DNA of 56,675 bases. Source: Paracoccus sphaerophysae. Lineage in GTDB: Bacteria > Pseudomonadota > Alphaproteobacteria > Rhodobacterales > Rhodobacteraceae. Positions 17,610 through 26,174 of the stretch are shown here, piece by piece. Numbering within the stretch: the stretch's first letter is position 1; each line of letters starts with the position of its first letter. A model generated the notes under the pieces. The model had not been told where the DNA came from. It did no database searches and saw only the letters and a program-made list of their open reading frames with translations. The stretch covers positions 1-56,675 of the forward strand of contig NZ_JRKS01000015.1 of the NCBI RefSeq assembly GCF_000763805.1, given 5' to 3'. The position numbers were made by a program, and so were the translations under genes.

Positions 17610-17647
17610 TGGCGGAGGGGACGCGACTGGGAGCGAACCTTCTCTGG
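17610..17647 (+). repeat. Left-end repeat copy 1 (island boundary)
   Basis: Starts TGGCGGAGGGGACGCGACTG and ends with CGAACCTTCTCTG. The same 37-position block, without gaps, recurs at 30059 and 56272; the first 11 bases are identical in all three and AACCTTCTC is shared at the end. Read on the minus strand it ends CCCCTCCGCCA, like a Ser tRNA acceptor end with CCA. Interpreted as the distal attachment-site copy of element B. Confidence 0.65.
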
Positions 17648-17828
17648 GCGGAGACCGGTAATGGACAAAGCCTCTAGCCGTGATACGTCGGAACCACTTA
17701 AGGCGGTCCAGGGATAGGGTGCGGCCTTCGAGCGCAGAGCGAACGGCCCCGGCTCCCCTATCAGATTCCTGAGAACCTGTTGATTGCAACGCTCAATGCA
17801 CAAGCTGAAGCAGGCGCTTCAGCCTCAA

Positions 17829-18485
17829 TCAACGCGCCTTTAGTCGCCAAAAGATCTCTACCCCGTCTTTGCTCCCGAATGCGTACGACAGCTTACAGCC
17901 GACATACGCCTTGTCGACGATCTTGTCCGGCGAGTAAGTAAAGCTAGCAGAGTTTGGAACATCAAGGTCCCAACTGCTGGAACGGGAGAGCGGCCCAGCA
18001 AGCACCAACGCAACATGCCCATGAGGATCGCCTGCCCGTACAGCGATCACCGGCTGTCCGTTCCTGGCACCCTCAGCAGCTTCTATAAGCACGTTCTGAT
18101 CCGACGCGTTGCCGAGCTTTGTCCACATATCGCTGGAGCGCACGCGCTGGACTATCTCGTTTGCCGAAATCCACTGTGCATCATCTTCCGGCACGAAATC
18201 CGTCACTCCATAAGCACGCTCAAGTGCTCGGGTGAGAAACCAGTTGCACGCACTCGTGTCGTTGAGTTTCTGGCCTTCCACCGGAGTAGCGTTAGCTTGA
18301 CAGGCCATCAACGTCATCAAATCCTCGTATATGGGGAGGCGATTCTCGCTACTCCAGTAGGTCGGATCACTCTCCATGCAGTTCTCTGCCTGAGCGGCGC
18401 CGGCGCCGCCAAAGACCAAGCAGGCAGTTGCAACAACTCGCACGTGCTTTTTCGAAAACGTGAAGAGTTTATTGGCGAGTGGCAT
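17829..18485 (-). CDS. Exported papain-fold-like Cys/His protein (putative amidase/peptidase)
   Basis: A 218-aa protein with a Sec signal peptide (KKHVRVVATACLVFGGAGAAQA, cut before ENC). Two motifs resemble NlpC/P60- or CHAP-like papain-fold enzymes: a Cys at the start of a helix (NDTSACNWFLTRALERAYG, about residue 79) and a His after a short turn leading into a strand (DPHGHVALVLAGP, about residue 150), with a possible third polar residue in VPNSASF. WISANEIVQRV and ARNGQPVIAV fit the usual region between Cys and His. A peptidoglycan amide bond is the obvious candidate substrate, but this is inference. A strong Shine-Dalgarno AGGAGGTG at 18490-18497 supports ATG 18485. Last gene of the exported-protein cluster, 95 bases after the 1158-aa gene. 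Confidence 0.6.
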   Translation of the reverse strand: MPLANKLFTFSKKHVRVVATACLVFGGAGAAQAENCMESDPTYWSSENRLPIYEDLMTLMACQANATPVEGQKLNDTSACNWFLTRALERAYGVTDFVPEDDAQWISANEIVQRVRSSDMWTKLGNASDQNVLIEAAEGARNGQPVIAVRAGDPHGHVALVLAGPLSRSSSWDLDVPNSASFTYSPDKIVDKAYVGCKLSYAFGSKDGVEIFWRLKAR

Positions 18486-18580
18486 GTTTCACCTCCTTGC
18501 TCGCCTTGCGCCGCTCTCCGCGCAAGCTAGTAAAAATTCCGGTACTCAGACGCAAGAAGCTCATGGTACTCCGACTCGCG

Positions 18581-21500
18581 TCACTCTTTTGTGGCTGGAC
18601 CTTCCATAACCACGGAACCCTTTAGTTTGCCCTCTAATGACCTTACGCGCCAGGCCGGCGGAAGGTCCTCGCACCCTTGAGACACAGACTGCGATCGGGA
18701 ACCCGGGTTGCGCCTAGGCTCTAAGCTCGCCCCGATTGATGCACATTCGACCGGAAGATTGCTTCTCCCGGCACTGACGAAGCTGAACTCGCCAGGGTGC
18801 GACGACTCGGCGCTCATAGTGACAGCCACCTCTGCCACTTCGTCCCCTACTTGATCCCCTGTGCCCGCTCCGATCGGCTCGGAGAGGAAGAAGTACGCAA
18901 ACGAAATCTCGATGTCAGAGAGGTCAATCAGCCGCGCATTCCAAGGAACGACAAGCTCCCAATTCCCATACAGCGCATATCCTTCGAAAGGCATCCGAGC
19001 GGGCCGCTCATGAGACCAACGGCTGGCGATCCTCGATAAATCATGAGGCGCTCGCGCGCGAGCATATATAGCTGACGGCCCCTGTCTTCGGAAGGTCTCC
19101 CGAGAGAACCCATGTGCGGTTCGAACCAGACCAAATCCGGAGTTGGCTACGAGCACCTGCAGTTCGACCTCAGAATTTGCACTATCGATCCCAGATAATC
19201 CGATATCGATCGTCCTCGCATTCAGAAAAGAATCCGCAATGGTGCCGTCACCCGGCCCAACGACTATTGTCAAAACGTGCGAGGTGCCGGAGCTACCATG
19301 GTCCGCTGCCCAACTGAGAAATTCGCTCCACTCATCTGGCGACAGCCGACTCCGAACGCTGATTGGACCAGTGTCGCCGTAGTTTCCAAGAACGGAATTT
19401 CCGGGAAGGCACCCGTGCTCCCTGCAGATATCGGTGGCTAGTCGGTAAAGTTGCCGCCAATGCGTGAGAACAGAATCAGGAGAGCCCCTCTGTCGCTCCG
19501 ATCGGCGATCAAACCACCTGAACAGATGGACGTCCCGATCGAGGACAAGCCGTGTAAGGTCGGGATCGTCGAGGATCAACTCTTTGATGACGCCTCGAGC
19601 TCCGGCATCGCCTCCAACCCATGCGGACAGGGAGGCTTCGAAGAGATCATATTCACGCCGCAGCATCTCCGCGAGGTAGAACACCTGTGGAAGGCGGCGG
19701 AGCGCTATCTCCTCTTGCCTCTGGCCGATCTCCAGAGCGACATCCTGTGCTGCAGCTAGCTCCTCGATTTGACTAACTGCCGCCTGGCGATAAATCTCAT
19801 CTCGCTCTGCACCGGCCCTTATAGCTCCCAACGTGCGAGCAGCGTCGTCTAGGACCTCTGCCTGCCTGTACGCAGCTTGAGACAAACTAGCGATCTCGGA
19901 ATCTAGAGAACGAGCTCTGCGCATGTTGGAGTCAAATTCTGCGACTGAATCCAAGTAGTCGCTCACCGCGAGACCGACAGTGCCTAGCCCCGGAAGCGCC
20001 GCATCCAGTGCTGCCTGGGCAAGCTGGCGAGTGGCCACATCTGTGAAAGCTGATTGCCATTCAAGCTGACCCGACGCTCCCGAGGCCGCAGAAAAAGCCA
20101 TAGCTTCCTCGGCCAAGGAAGCCTTGATGGCGGCACCAACCTCAAGCGCCGCCAGCGACGTGGCGGCTTCATCTAACACATCGTCGGCAGCGATCTGGCG
20201 AACGAACCCAAGCATCTCATCCGCTTCGCCCCGCTCAGCGACCTCGAGAGCAAGCTCCCCGAAATCAGATATGCCGAGACTCGATAGGAAGAACTCTCGC
20301 AGATCAGTGGCGTCGCGCATCGCCGACACGGCAAATTCATGAGCCGCCGCCGTGGCCTCAGGCAGTGGAACGTCCGGAGGTGCACCCTTCGTTTCCCATA
20401 CGAGGTCCCTTATAGATCCAAGCTGCACGGCATCACGATCAAGTCTTGCTATCAGATGACCGTCTGCCTCGCCAAATTGAACCTCCTGCAGACGAGCAGA
20501 CAATTCCTGAGCCGAACGAGCAGAATAGCTTCTCCCCACGCCCTCCCCGATGTGCGCTTGGATTGCTTCCTGAACCGGATTAGGCAGACCTTCGAAGACA
20601 CGTCGAGGCCAGATTTTAAACATCGCCTTAATGGCGCTTGCCCGAACTGGACTGTTGACTCCCTCTGTTGAGATGATCGCAAATTCCAGCATGCTGCTGG
20701 CAAAAAGCGCAAATTCGGCTTCATTCTCTGGGATGACGATGTCCGCGAGTTCCGAAGCAAGGTCAGGCGAGGTCCAATTATCTGATTGACCTAGGGCTGT
20801 CTGAAGAGCCGGGACCAATTCCCAAAACTCATCCTGGCGAAGTTGAGCTAGTTGAATAAGGCCTTCGACTGGCAGCGCTACTCTGATTGACTCCCGCATA
20901 CGCTCGATCTCTGCCGGGAGAACAACCTCGCTATTTAGAACAGAGCGCCCTAGGTTGAGAAGCGAGTCAGCCGTTGGGTTCTCAACATACTCTTGCAAAC
21001 TCGCGAAGCCACTGACGTATCCGTCCACCTCGCGCTTTAATTCCTCGATCTGCGACACATATTTTCTTACCTCGGAGATAGTCTCATTCAGCTCCAGAGC
21101 CGAAGCGGCGGAAGCCTGTACCTGGTTTAGTAGCGCAGCTTGGTCGTACAAACCGCTGTCAACTGCCACTCCAACTAACGCGCCCTCCACATCCCCGCTC
21201 CGAAGTGCGCTCACGATCTGTGGATCTACGCCCGTCGCCGAGACGACAGCCGCTGTCACTGCCGCCGCCGCGCGAAGGGCTGCCTGATCCGCCGCTTGCA
21301 TGAAAGCTTCACGCTCAGCAACAGCCTCACCTATTCGTTCCTCGAGAGCAGCCTTCTTATTGGAAGCCAAGCGAACGCGCGCTTCGTATTGATCTTGCAC
21401 CGCACGCTGCATCTCGGAAGCAGGAGCCGAAGCGCGCAGATCGGCGACCGCCTTGTGGCTCTGTGCGCGCACAAGACTCTTCAATATCTGGGCGTTGTCT

Positions 21501-22057
21501 TGTCCTTGGATGCTTGCATTTATTTCAGCATTGAGGGTCTCGAACTCCAGAAGCAACGAGTTCATGTTCGCGAGGTGGATGGCCGGTATTCCTGGTCGGG
21601 TAGTTAGCCCACTGCCCCAATAGTCGGCGCCGACGTCGAGTAATTCAATCCTGTAGCGTGCATCCGTAATGAGGAGTGACCGCGCGCTGGTTGCCCCTGC
21701 TGAAGAAAGCCCACTTATGCTTTCTAAAGTCTCCAGCGCCGACTTATACTCTGTCCTAGCATCGACGTGTTTGCGCTGCAGAAATAGCTCGTCTGCTAAT
21801 GCCTTCTTGTAGTATCCAGAAAGAAGCTGGAGGTCGGGTCGATCAAAGCTTGGTAGCTCCGACAAGCGGTCCGGATTGATTATTGGCGCAACACGGATCA
21901 GGGAGGGATGACCTTCGGCCTCTTCGCTCCCATTCTCGTCCTGCGCCGAGACCGAGCCTCCAAAAAATGCAGTCAGGACGAGAGCGGTGCAAGCCGTCGC
22001 AAGTAGCCGCCCGAGCTTGTTCCGACGCAGAAAGATATTCTTCTGAGCGACAGCCAT
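18581..22057 (-). CDS. Large exported helical protein with Tc-toxin-A-like C-terminal segment
   Basis: A 1158-aa protein from ATG 22057 (an upstream start at 22093 would overlap the previous gene). A signal peptide (LGRLLATACTALVLTAFFGGSVSA) ends before QDENGSEEAEG. About residues 75-820 are predominantly helical with Ala/Glu/Gln-rich, coiled-coil-like stretches (ASNKKAALEERIGEAVAERE; AAQDVALEIGQRQEEIALRR), broken by hydrophobic Ala/Val/Gly segments (AALRAAAAVTAAVVSATG; LPGLGTVGLAVSDYL) that could insert into a membrane. The last 300 residues look beta-rich; the segment MPFEGYALYGNWELVVPW, followed by LIDLSDIEISFAYFF, resembles the FEG-x-W-x-L-x-P and D-x-I-x-L-x-L-x-Y pattern at the C-terminus of Tc toxin A subunits. 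This is recognition by eye and could be coincidental. Function unknown. Confidence 0.6.
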   Translation of the reverse strand: MAVAQKNIFLRRNKLGRLLATACTALVLTAFFGGSVSAQDENGSEEAEGHPSLIRVAPIINPDRLSELPSFDRPDLQLLSGYYKKALADELFLQRKHVDARTEYKSALETLESISGLSSAGATSARSLLITDARYRIELLDVGADYWGSGLTTRPGIPAIHLANMNSLLLEFETLNAEINASIQGQDNAQILKSLVRAQSHKAVADLRASAPASEMQRAVQDQYEARVRLASNKKAALEERIGEAVAEREAFMQAADQAALRAAAAVTAAVVSATGVDPQIVSALRSGDVEGALVGVAVDSGLYDQAALLNQVQASAASALELNETISEVRKYVSQIEELKREVDGYVSGFASLQEYVENPTADSLLNLGRSVLNSEVVLPAEIERMRESIRVALPVEGLIQLAQLRQDEFWELVPALQTALGQSDNWTSPDLASELADIVIPENEAEFALFASSMLEFAIISTEGVNSPVRASAIKAMFKIWPRRVFEGLPNPVQEAIQAHIGEGVGRSYSARSAQELSARLQEVQFGEADGHLIARLDRDAVQLGSIRDLVWETKGAPPDVPLPEATAAAHEFAVSAMRDATDLREFFLSSLGISDFGELALEVAERGEADEMLGFVRQIAADDVLDEAATSLAALEVGAAIKASLAEEAMAFSAASGASGQLEWQSAFTDVATRQLAQAALDAALPGLGTVGLAVSDYLDSVAEFDSNMRRARSLDSEIASLSQAAYRQAEVLDDAARTLGAIRAGAERDEIYRQAAVSQIEELAAAQDVALEIGQRQEEIALRRLPQVFYLAEMLRREYDLFEASLSAWVGGDAGARGVIKELILDDPDLTRLVLDRDVHLFRWFDRRSERQRGSPDSVLTHWRQLYRLATDICREHGCLPGNSVLGNYGDTGPISVRSRLSPDEWSEFLSWAADHGSSGTSHVLTIVVGPGDGTIADSFLNARTIDIGLSGIDSANSEVELQVLVANSGFGLVRTAHGFSRETFRRQGPSAIYARARAPHDLSRIASRWSHERPARMPFEGYALYGNWELVVPWNARLIDLSDIEISFAYFFLSEPIGAGTGDQVGDEVAEVAVTMSAESSHPGEFSFVSAGRSNLPVECASIGASLEPRRNPGSRSQSVSQGCEDLPPAWRVRSLEGKLKGSVVMEGPATKE

Positions 22058-22062
22058 TGTGC

Positions 22063-22566
22063 CTACTCCGGCTCCGAGTCCATTGGATCGCATTCGCTCC
22101 GATCAGCAAGAAACGCGTCTTCCTGAGATACAATCAATTCCACCTTGCGATCGAGCCAATAGTTTTCCGGCTGCACCGAAGATGCATAACGATCTCCACA
22201 TGCAAATAATGAGATTCGGCTACGGGAGATGTCTTTGGACGCTAACGCCTCGGCGACGGTCAATGCACGCGCTGACGATATCTGCTGGGTTATAGCTGAG
22301 CTTCCGCGTCGGTCGGAATGTCCAAAGATGTACGCCGTAGATTCGACGTGCGCTTCGAGCGCTTCATAAGCAACTTCAACTTGCGCATGCCCGAACTGTG
22401 TCAAAGAGGAAGCCTTCGACCCAAAGAAGATGTGGGCGACGGTGTCAGCCATGGCAGCGTGCCCGGCAATCAAACTCGAAGATGCTGCTAACGCTCTGGC
22501 AGCGGCCGTTGCAAACCGGAGGATCCGACTTGCAAAGGTATTGCGGGACGCGTATCTAAACGTCAC
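22063..22566 (-). CDS. Exported OmpA C-terminal-like (peptidoglycan-binding) protein
   Basis: A 167-aa protein with an N-terminal hydrophobic signal region (about residues 13-41, ending HAAMADT), then a single OmpA-like domain: first strand VAHIFFGSKASSLT, the AYIFGHSDRRGSS loop corresponding to the GHTDxxGS motif, the helix ISSARALTVAEALASKDI corresponding to LSxxRAxxVxxxL, and the closing WLDRKVELIV matching DRRVEI. Asp and Arg used to hold diaminopimelate are in place, whereas the usual Asn before the LSxxRA helix is Gln. There is no beta-barrel, so it probably attaches something to the cell wall. GTG 22566 follows the previous stop by 3 bases, and the next gene starts 5 bases after its own stop. 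Confidence 0.8.
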   Translation of the reverse strand: MTFRYASRNTFASRILRFATAAARALAASSSLIAGHAAMADTVAHIFFGSKASSLTQFGHAQVEVAYEALEAHVESTAYIFGHSDRRGSSAITQQISSARALTVAEALASKDISRSRISLFACGDRYASSVQPENYWLDRKVELIVSQEDAFLADRSECDPMDSEPE

Positions 22567-22569
22567 AAC

Positions 22570-23499
22570 CTATTCGCCCATGATTTTTGCAAACTCTGCT
22601 GTGCTCTTATTGTGAAATTTTGAGACGATCGCCTTTCCTAGCGCCTTTCGGTGCGCAACGTCGGTAAATCGAGGACTCGAAATTCCAACTGAACTCAGGT
22701 ACGGCTTGGCGATGCTGCTCGCGTTGAAAACCTGCCATGCGCGAAAGAGGCAGTTATCTGCAGTGCTCTCGAGCTCTTTCCGTGTGCGTTCAGACAGATT
22801 TTTCGACCTGAGGATCCTTTCAACCGTGGCCTGTTCCAGTTCGACCATCGCGATGTCGAACTGGTAGGGCGTAACGCTATTTACCGGTCTTGCCTCACGT
22901 GGGTCCCGAGGCTCACGCCACTCGAACAGAAGGCGTTTGATCACGCCCATGTTCACTGAAAACAACTCTTTGTTGATCTCAGAAAGCAGCTGTATCGTTT
23001 CTGGGCTCATTGGAGCGCAGCGTTCGGCAGCCGCCTGCGCTACACCCGCGAGCGGCCCCAAATGATCGAAATTATCGATTAATTCAACGGCACCCAACTG
23101 CAATTGCGTCGTGACGAGAGTTGCTGCATGGAAGAACTTGATCTGCCGCAGATCTGGAGGCGTATTACGATCATGCTCAATAACAAAACTTATGAGGTCG
23201 TAATACGCGTGCCGCTGGGAAATCGACTGGTATTCGCCCGGGCGCATCTTGAGAGTGTTGTACCTTGCGGCGTCCAAAAACGTCCAAGCCAATCCATCAC
23301 GCCTGTCTAGCGCAGCTTTCATCTGGGCGGCGGTGCTAAGTGCCCGTAGATCAAGGTACTGTATCCGATGCTGATAATGCCAGTCCGATGGCTCTCTGGC
23401 CTGCTTCGGAGCGCCCGGAGGAAGCTCTTTTGCCGTTGCTGAACTGAACGCGAATGCGCACGCAATGACAGCTACAATCGGATTCGAGAGCTTTCTCAT
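22570..23499 (-). CDS. Exported protein of unknown function, 309 aa
   Basis: Not recognised. A clear signal peptide (PIVAVIACAFAFSSATA, then KELPPG) is followed by a soluble, mostly helical protein. Visible features: YQHRIQYLDLRALSTAAQMKAAL after the signal, DLISFVIEHDRNTPPDLRQI, a region with two Cys (AERCAPMS and TADNCLFRAWQVF) that could form a disulfide in the periplasm, and a charged C-terminus. No lipobox and no membrane segment beyond the signal. The ATG at 23499 overlaps the stop of the upstream 834-aa gene (ATGA), and the OmpA-like gene starts 3 bases after its stop, so all three are translated as one unit. Confidence 0.7.
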   Translation of the reverse strand: MRKLSNPIVAVIACAFAFSSATAKELPPGAPKQAREPSDWHYQHRIQYLDLRALSTAAQMKAALDRRDGLAWTFLDAARYNTLKMRPGEYQSISQRHAYYDLISFVIEHDRNTPPDLRQIKFFHAATLVTTQLQLGAVELIDNFDHLGPLAGVAQAAAERCAPMSPETIQLLSEINKELFSVNMGVIKRLLFEWREPRDPREARPVNSVTPYQFDIAMVELEQATVERILRSKNLSERTRKELESTADNCLFRAWQVFNASSIAKPYLSSVGISSPRFTDVAHRKALGKAIVSKFHNKSTAEFAKIMGE

Positions 23500-26000
23500 T
23501 GTCCTGGCGGTGCTCCCAACAGAGATTCAAAGCGCCAGGAAGTTACCTCGCCGGCGTCTGAGGGTCCGATGAGGAGGCCAGTGTTCATCCCAGTTACCGC
23601 ATAGAGAGGTTGACCTGGGGGGCCAGACGGAGACTTCGGGCTGATCTGCTGCTCTGCTCTGCTGAGTGAGTAGACCACGATTCCAGTCGCGGTTTCGGCA
23701 GCTACAAAGCCTGAGTTCCCACGCCACACCGCAGAAACTGCCGCCATTCCATCTCCGGTTTCTGGCGGCGGCGCAAATTTGCAAGCACCGCACGCAAGGG
23801 GCTTCAGGCCTTTCTCGCTGGCAAGGAAGGTTTCGACCTCTCCGGCTCCACCTTCCACTGAAACACGCACCAAGAGGCCACTTGCCGTCGAGAACAATTC
23901 ATCCCTCGGATGGCGGTCCAAGCTTCCGAGGCGCCCTTCCGTGCCATAGATCACCCACTCTTCGTCGGTGTAGGACGCGAGAAACAGCGATCCGGGCTCC
24001 TCGCCGGAGATTATGCCGACTCGAGATATGTTCACGTTCTCGTCAATTAGGTAAGCGTGCATTTCACCTGAGCGGGCATCGAACACTTCGAATCGACGCT
24101 TCGGGACACCTGAGCCCGTACGCCGAATCAGCCCAATATTCTCATCGGTCCGGGAATCAGTACTCCTCTTCTGCGTCGCCAAGTACCATCTTGCATCCAA
24201 AGATCCGACGAGATCGTTGGAAAGGCTTTCTACAATCCCCTCCTTATTGATCTCTTCGGCGGCTATCACACGGCCTGCTGCGTTTGTGACCGCGGCAAGG
24301 ATTTTGGTGTCAGCCGACTTGATGAACCAAGCTCCCCTCCGTCCCGATGTTCTCGGGTTTTCTCTCACCGTTTGGGGCGAGAGGATCTCGGAGAGCGATT
24401 GCGGATCCGGTCCGAGGAAGACGCTGCCGTCCCGACAGCCTAGAATGATTGGAGCCGGGTTAGGATCGTGCACGAGGAGATCGCTTACAACACACGTCTC
24501 GGGAACATCTTCGTGCTGGAGGACCAGGATCTGAGCCGGACTGGCGAAGCTAGCGCTCTCCGGAAGGCGGTAAACTCGAACTCCGATGCGGTCACTGCTC
24601 CTCCCGCCCAAGGCGGGGTCCCTCAAGTTTCCTTCTTCCGCTTGTGCGCCGCCTTCCCTATCACCACCCGTCGCCTGACTATTAAGGTCACCGTTGACAT
24701 TCTGAACGACCATCAATCGATCAGCAGGTTTGATTAAGTGAAGGTTGCCCGAGATTGCATCAGCGTAAAAACTGCTAACGCGATCGACCGAGAGAACGCT
24801 GTCACGCAAGTCCTGCAAATCGCCAGCTGTAAACAGGCTCTGAGCAGCCAATAATCGCAGATAGGTGTAGCGGTCCCGATGCTCCCGTCGTCTTGCCTCC
24901 GAAGGGTTTGCCTGCAAAAATCTCTCGTATTCGTCGGCTCCCGCGCTCCAGTATGCAGCGGCCTCACTGAGGTCGTCATTCGAAGGAGGCGCACGTCGGG
25001 TTGCTACGGCACTTCCGATAAGGATGCTGTCATCGACGGCGTTCTTTATCGCGCCCCAATCCAGCGGTGGATCGGCTCTCTCGATCTCCTCCATCTCCGG
25101 CCCGTGGCGCTGCATTATCGTTCGAATATACTCATCCATATCGTTGTTCGCAGAATGGTACTTAAGCAGCATATTCTGGATGACGCGACTGCTTCGATCA
25201 AGCGTCAGCGCATATCGCAGGTACTGATGAGCATCGTTGCCGAAGGGTAGGCCTTCAGCATTTGAGTGAAACGCGTGTACGTGATCGATTATAGCTGAAA
25301 CTATGACGGAGCGAATTCCGTTGGCGTCGTTCTGGAGTTGATCCCGTAGAGTATCATTTAAGAAGTCTTCGTCCATGAAATCTGCGTAGGCGATCACTCC
25401 ATTTCGCAGCATGTCCGCGATGCCGGCTGCCCTCGCCTCACTAGAGACTGCGGCGCAAACTTCGAACTTTCCAGCGCTGCAGCGTTTCGCGGGGCAGGGC
25501 GTTCGCTCCGCATTTAGAACCCACCCTCGCGGTTCGAACGGAACGGTCACCTCCTGCAATGATCCCTGCTGCGGCAGGGGCACTGAAAGTTCCGCGTTAT
25601 CGCTGCCTGCTGAAATCTGGTCCGGGCCGATCTGAACTTCGGCACCTCGCGTCGAGGCAAGAAAGAACTCGATCGGATACTGTTCTGTCACGCCCGTGAT
25701 GTTTGGGGCGACGTAGTCTTCCCACGGGCAGCCGCTGAAGCATGATACAACGTCACTCTTGGCTCTTCGCCGTCTTGTCTCTTGATTTATGTTCGCAGTC
25801 TGGTCCGGCGTACGAAGATCGAACGCCACTGTTTCACCGGGATAAACTCGCAGACCTTCCGTGACGAAATTCGAAGGACTCTGCGTAGTAACGTCGATTA
25901 CACCCTGACGGCTAGTACCGGCACATAGACTCTGCGAGTGCGCTTCGCTTCCACAAAGAATGGCTATTAGGACAACGAAAGGCTTATGACGAGCGAGCAC
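23496..26000 (-). CDS. Large exported protein with repeat-like beta C-terminal half, 834 aa
   Basis: First gene of the exported-protein cluster. Starting at GTG 26000, the protein begins with a signal peptide (HKPFVVLIAILCGSEAHSQS, then LCAG). Residues about 25-190 look beta-rich with paired Cys (SCFSGCPWEDY, RTPCPAKRC, FEVCAAV) that suggest periplasmic disulfides. Residues about 190-450 look helical (LRNGVIAYADFMDEDFLND; WSAGADEYERFLQANPSEAR), TPR-like in feel. About 470-834 contains successive beta units with ILGCRDGSVFLGPD, GSLFLASYTDEEWVIYG and SAVWRGNSGFVAAETATGIVVYS, suggesting a beta-propeller. I recognise no family. Its stop overlaps the next ATG by 4 bases. A TTG-started version from 26060 is less likely because of the ribosome-binding site described separately. 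Confidence 0.65.
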   Translation of the reverse strand: MLARHKPFVVLIAILCGSEAHSQSLCAGTSRQGVIDVTTQSPSNFVTEGLRVYPGETVAFDLRTPDQTANINQETRRRRAKSDVVSCFSGCPWEDYVAPNITGVTEQYPIEFFLASTRGAEVQIGPDQISAGSDNAELSVPLPQQGSLQEVTVPFEPRGWVLNAERTPCPAKRCSAGKFEVCAAVSSEARAAGIADMLRNGVIAYADFMDEDFLNDTLRDQLQNDANGIRSVIVSAIIDHVHAFHSNAEGLPFGNDAHQYLRYALTLDRSSRVIQNMLLKYHSANNDMDEYIRTIMQRHGPEMEEIERADPPLDWGAIKNAVDDSILIGSAVATRRAPPSNDDLSEAAAYWSAGADEYERFLQANPSEARRREHRDRYTYLRLLAAQSLFTAGDLQDLRDSVLSVDRVSSFYADAISGNLHLIKPADRLMVVQNVNGDLNSQATGGDREGGAQAEEGNLRDPALGGRSSDRIGVRVYRLPESASFASPAQILVLQHEDVPETCVVSDLLVHDPNPAPIILGCRDGSVFLGPDPQSLSEILSPQTVRENPRTSGRRGAWFIKSADTKILAAVTNAAGRVIAAEEINKEGIVESLSNDLVGSLDARWYLATQKRSTDSRTDENIGLIRRTGSGVPKRRFEVFDARSGEMHAYLIDENVNISRVGIISGEEPGSLFLASYTDEEWVIYGTEGRLGSLDRHPRDELFSTASGLLVRVSVEGGAGEVETFLASEKGLKPLACGACKFAPPPETGDGMAAVSAVWRGNSGFVAAETATGIVVYSLSRAEQQISPKSPSGPPGQPLYAVTGMNTGLLIGPSDAGEVTSWRFESLLGAPPGQ

Positions 26001-26010
26001 TTCTGTACCA

Positions 26011-26018
26011 CCTTCTCC
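26011..26018 (-). promoter_or_regulatory. Ribosome-binding site that selects GTG 26000
   Basis: GGAGAAGG on the minus strand lies 10 bases before GTG 26000. The longer frame would begin with TTG at 26060, which also reads TTGACA and could instead be a -35 element of the cluster promoter. No convincing -10 at 16-18 bases was seen. Confidence 0.5.
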
Positions 26019-26174
26019 GCTCAATCTAAAGATGCTCGATGAAGTGTCGGATTCTGTCAAGATGCTTCGCGTTCGGAGCGACAGTGGGAGGCTGGGTTGG
26101 CTTGCCTGGTCTGCCGCTCCGCTGGGAGATGGGGCGACCGAGGAGAAGAGGCCGATGAGAACGAAAGTCGCTTA

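Larger units (their letters stand above)
17389..17828. other. Intergenic stretch at the left island boundary
   Basis: 440 bases without a convincing gene. From left to right it holds the presumed promoter of ppk2 (GC-rich), a leftward intrinsic terminator at 17561-17587, and the left-end repeat of element B from 17610. Base composition falls from that repeat rightward. A terminator followed by a tRNA-3'-end-like sequence on the same strand is what would remain of a tRNA locus whose 5' part has been displaced by insertions. Confidence 0.6.

Noticed and set aside
17610..17700. A second complete tRNA at the left repeat
   Set aside because: Only the acceptor/CCA-like end is recognisable; no anticodon arm or pairing acceptor 5' strand can be found to its right.
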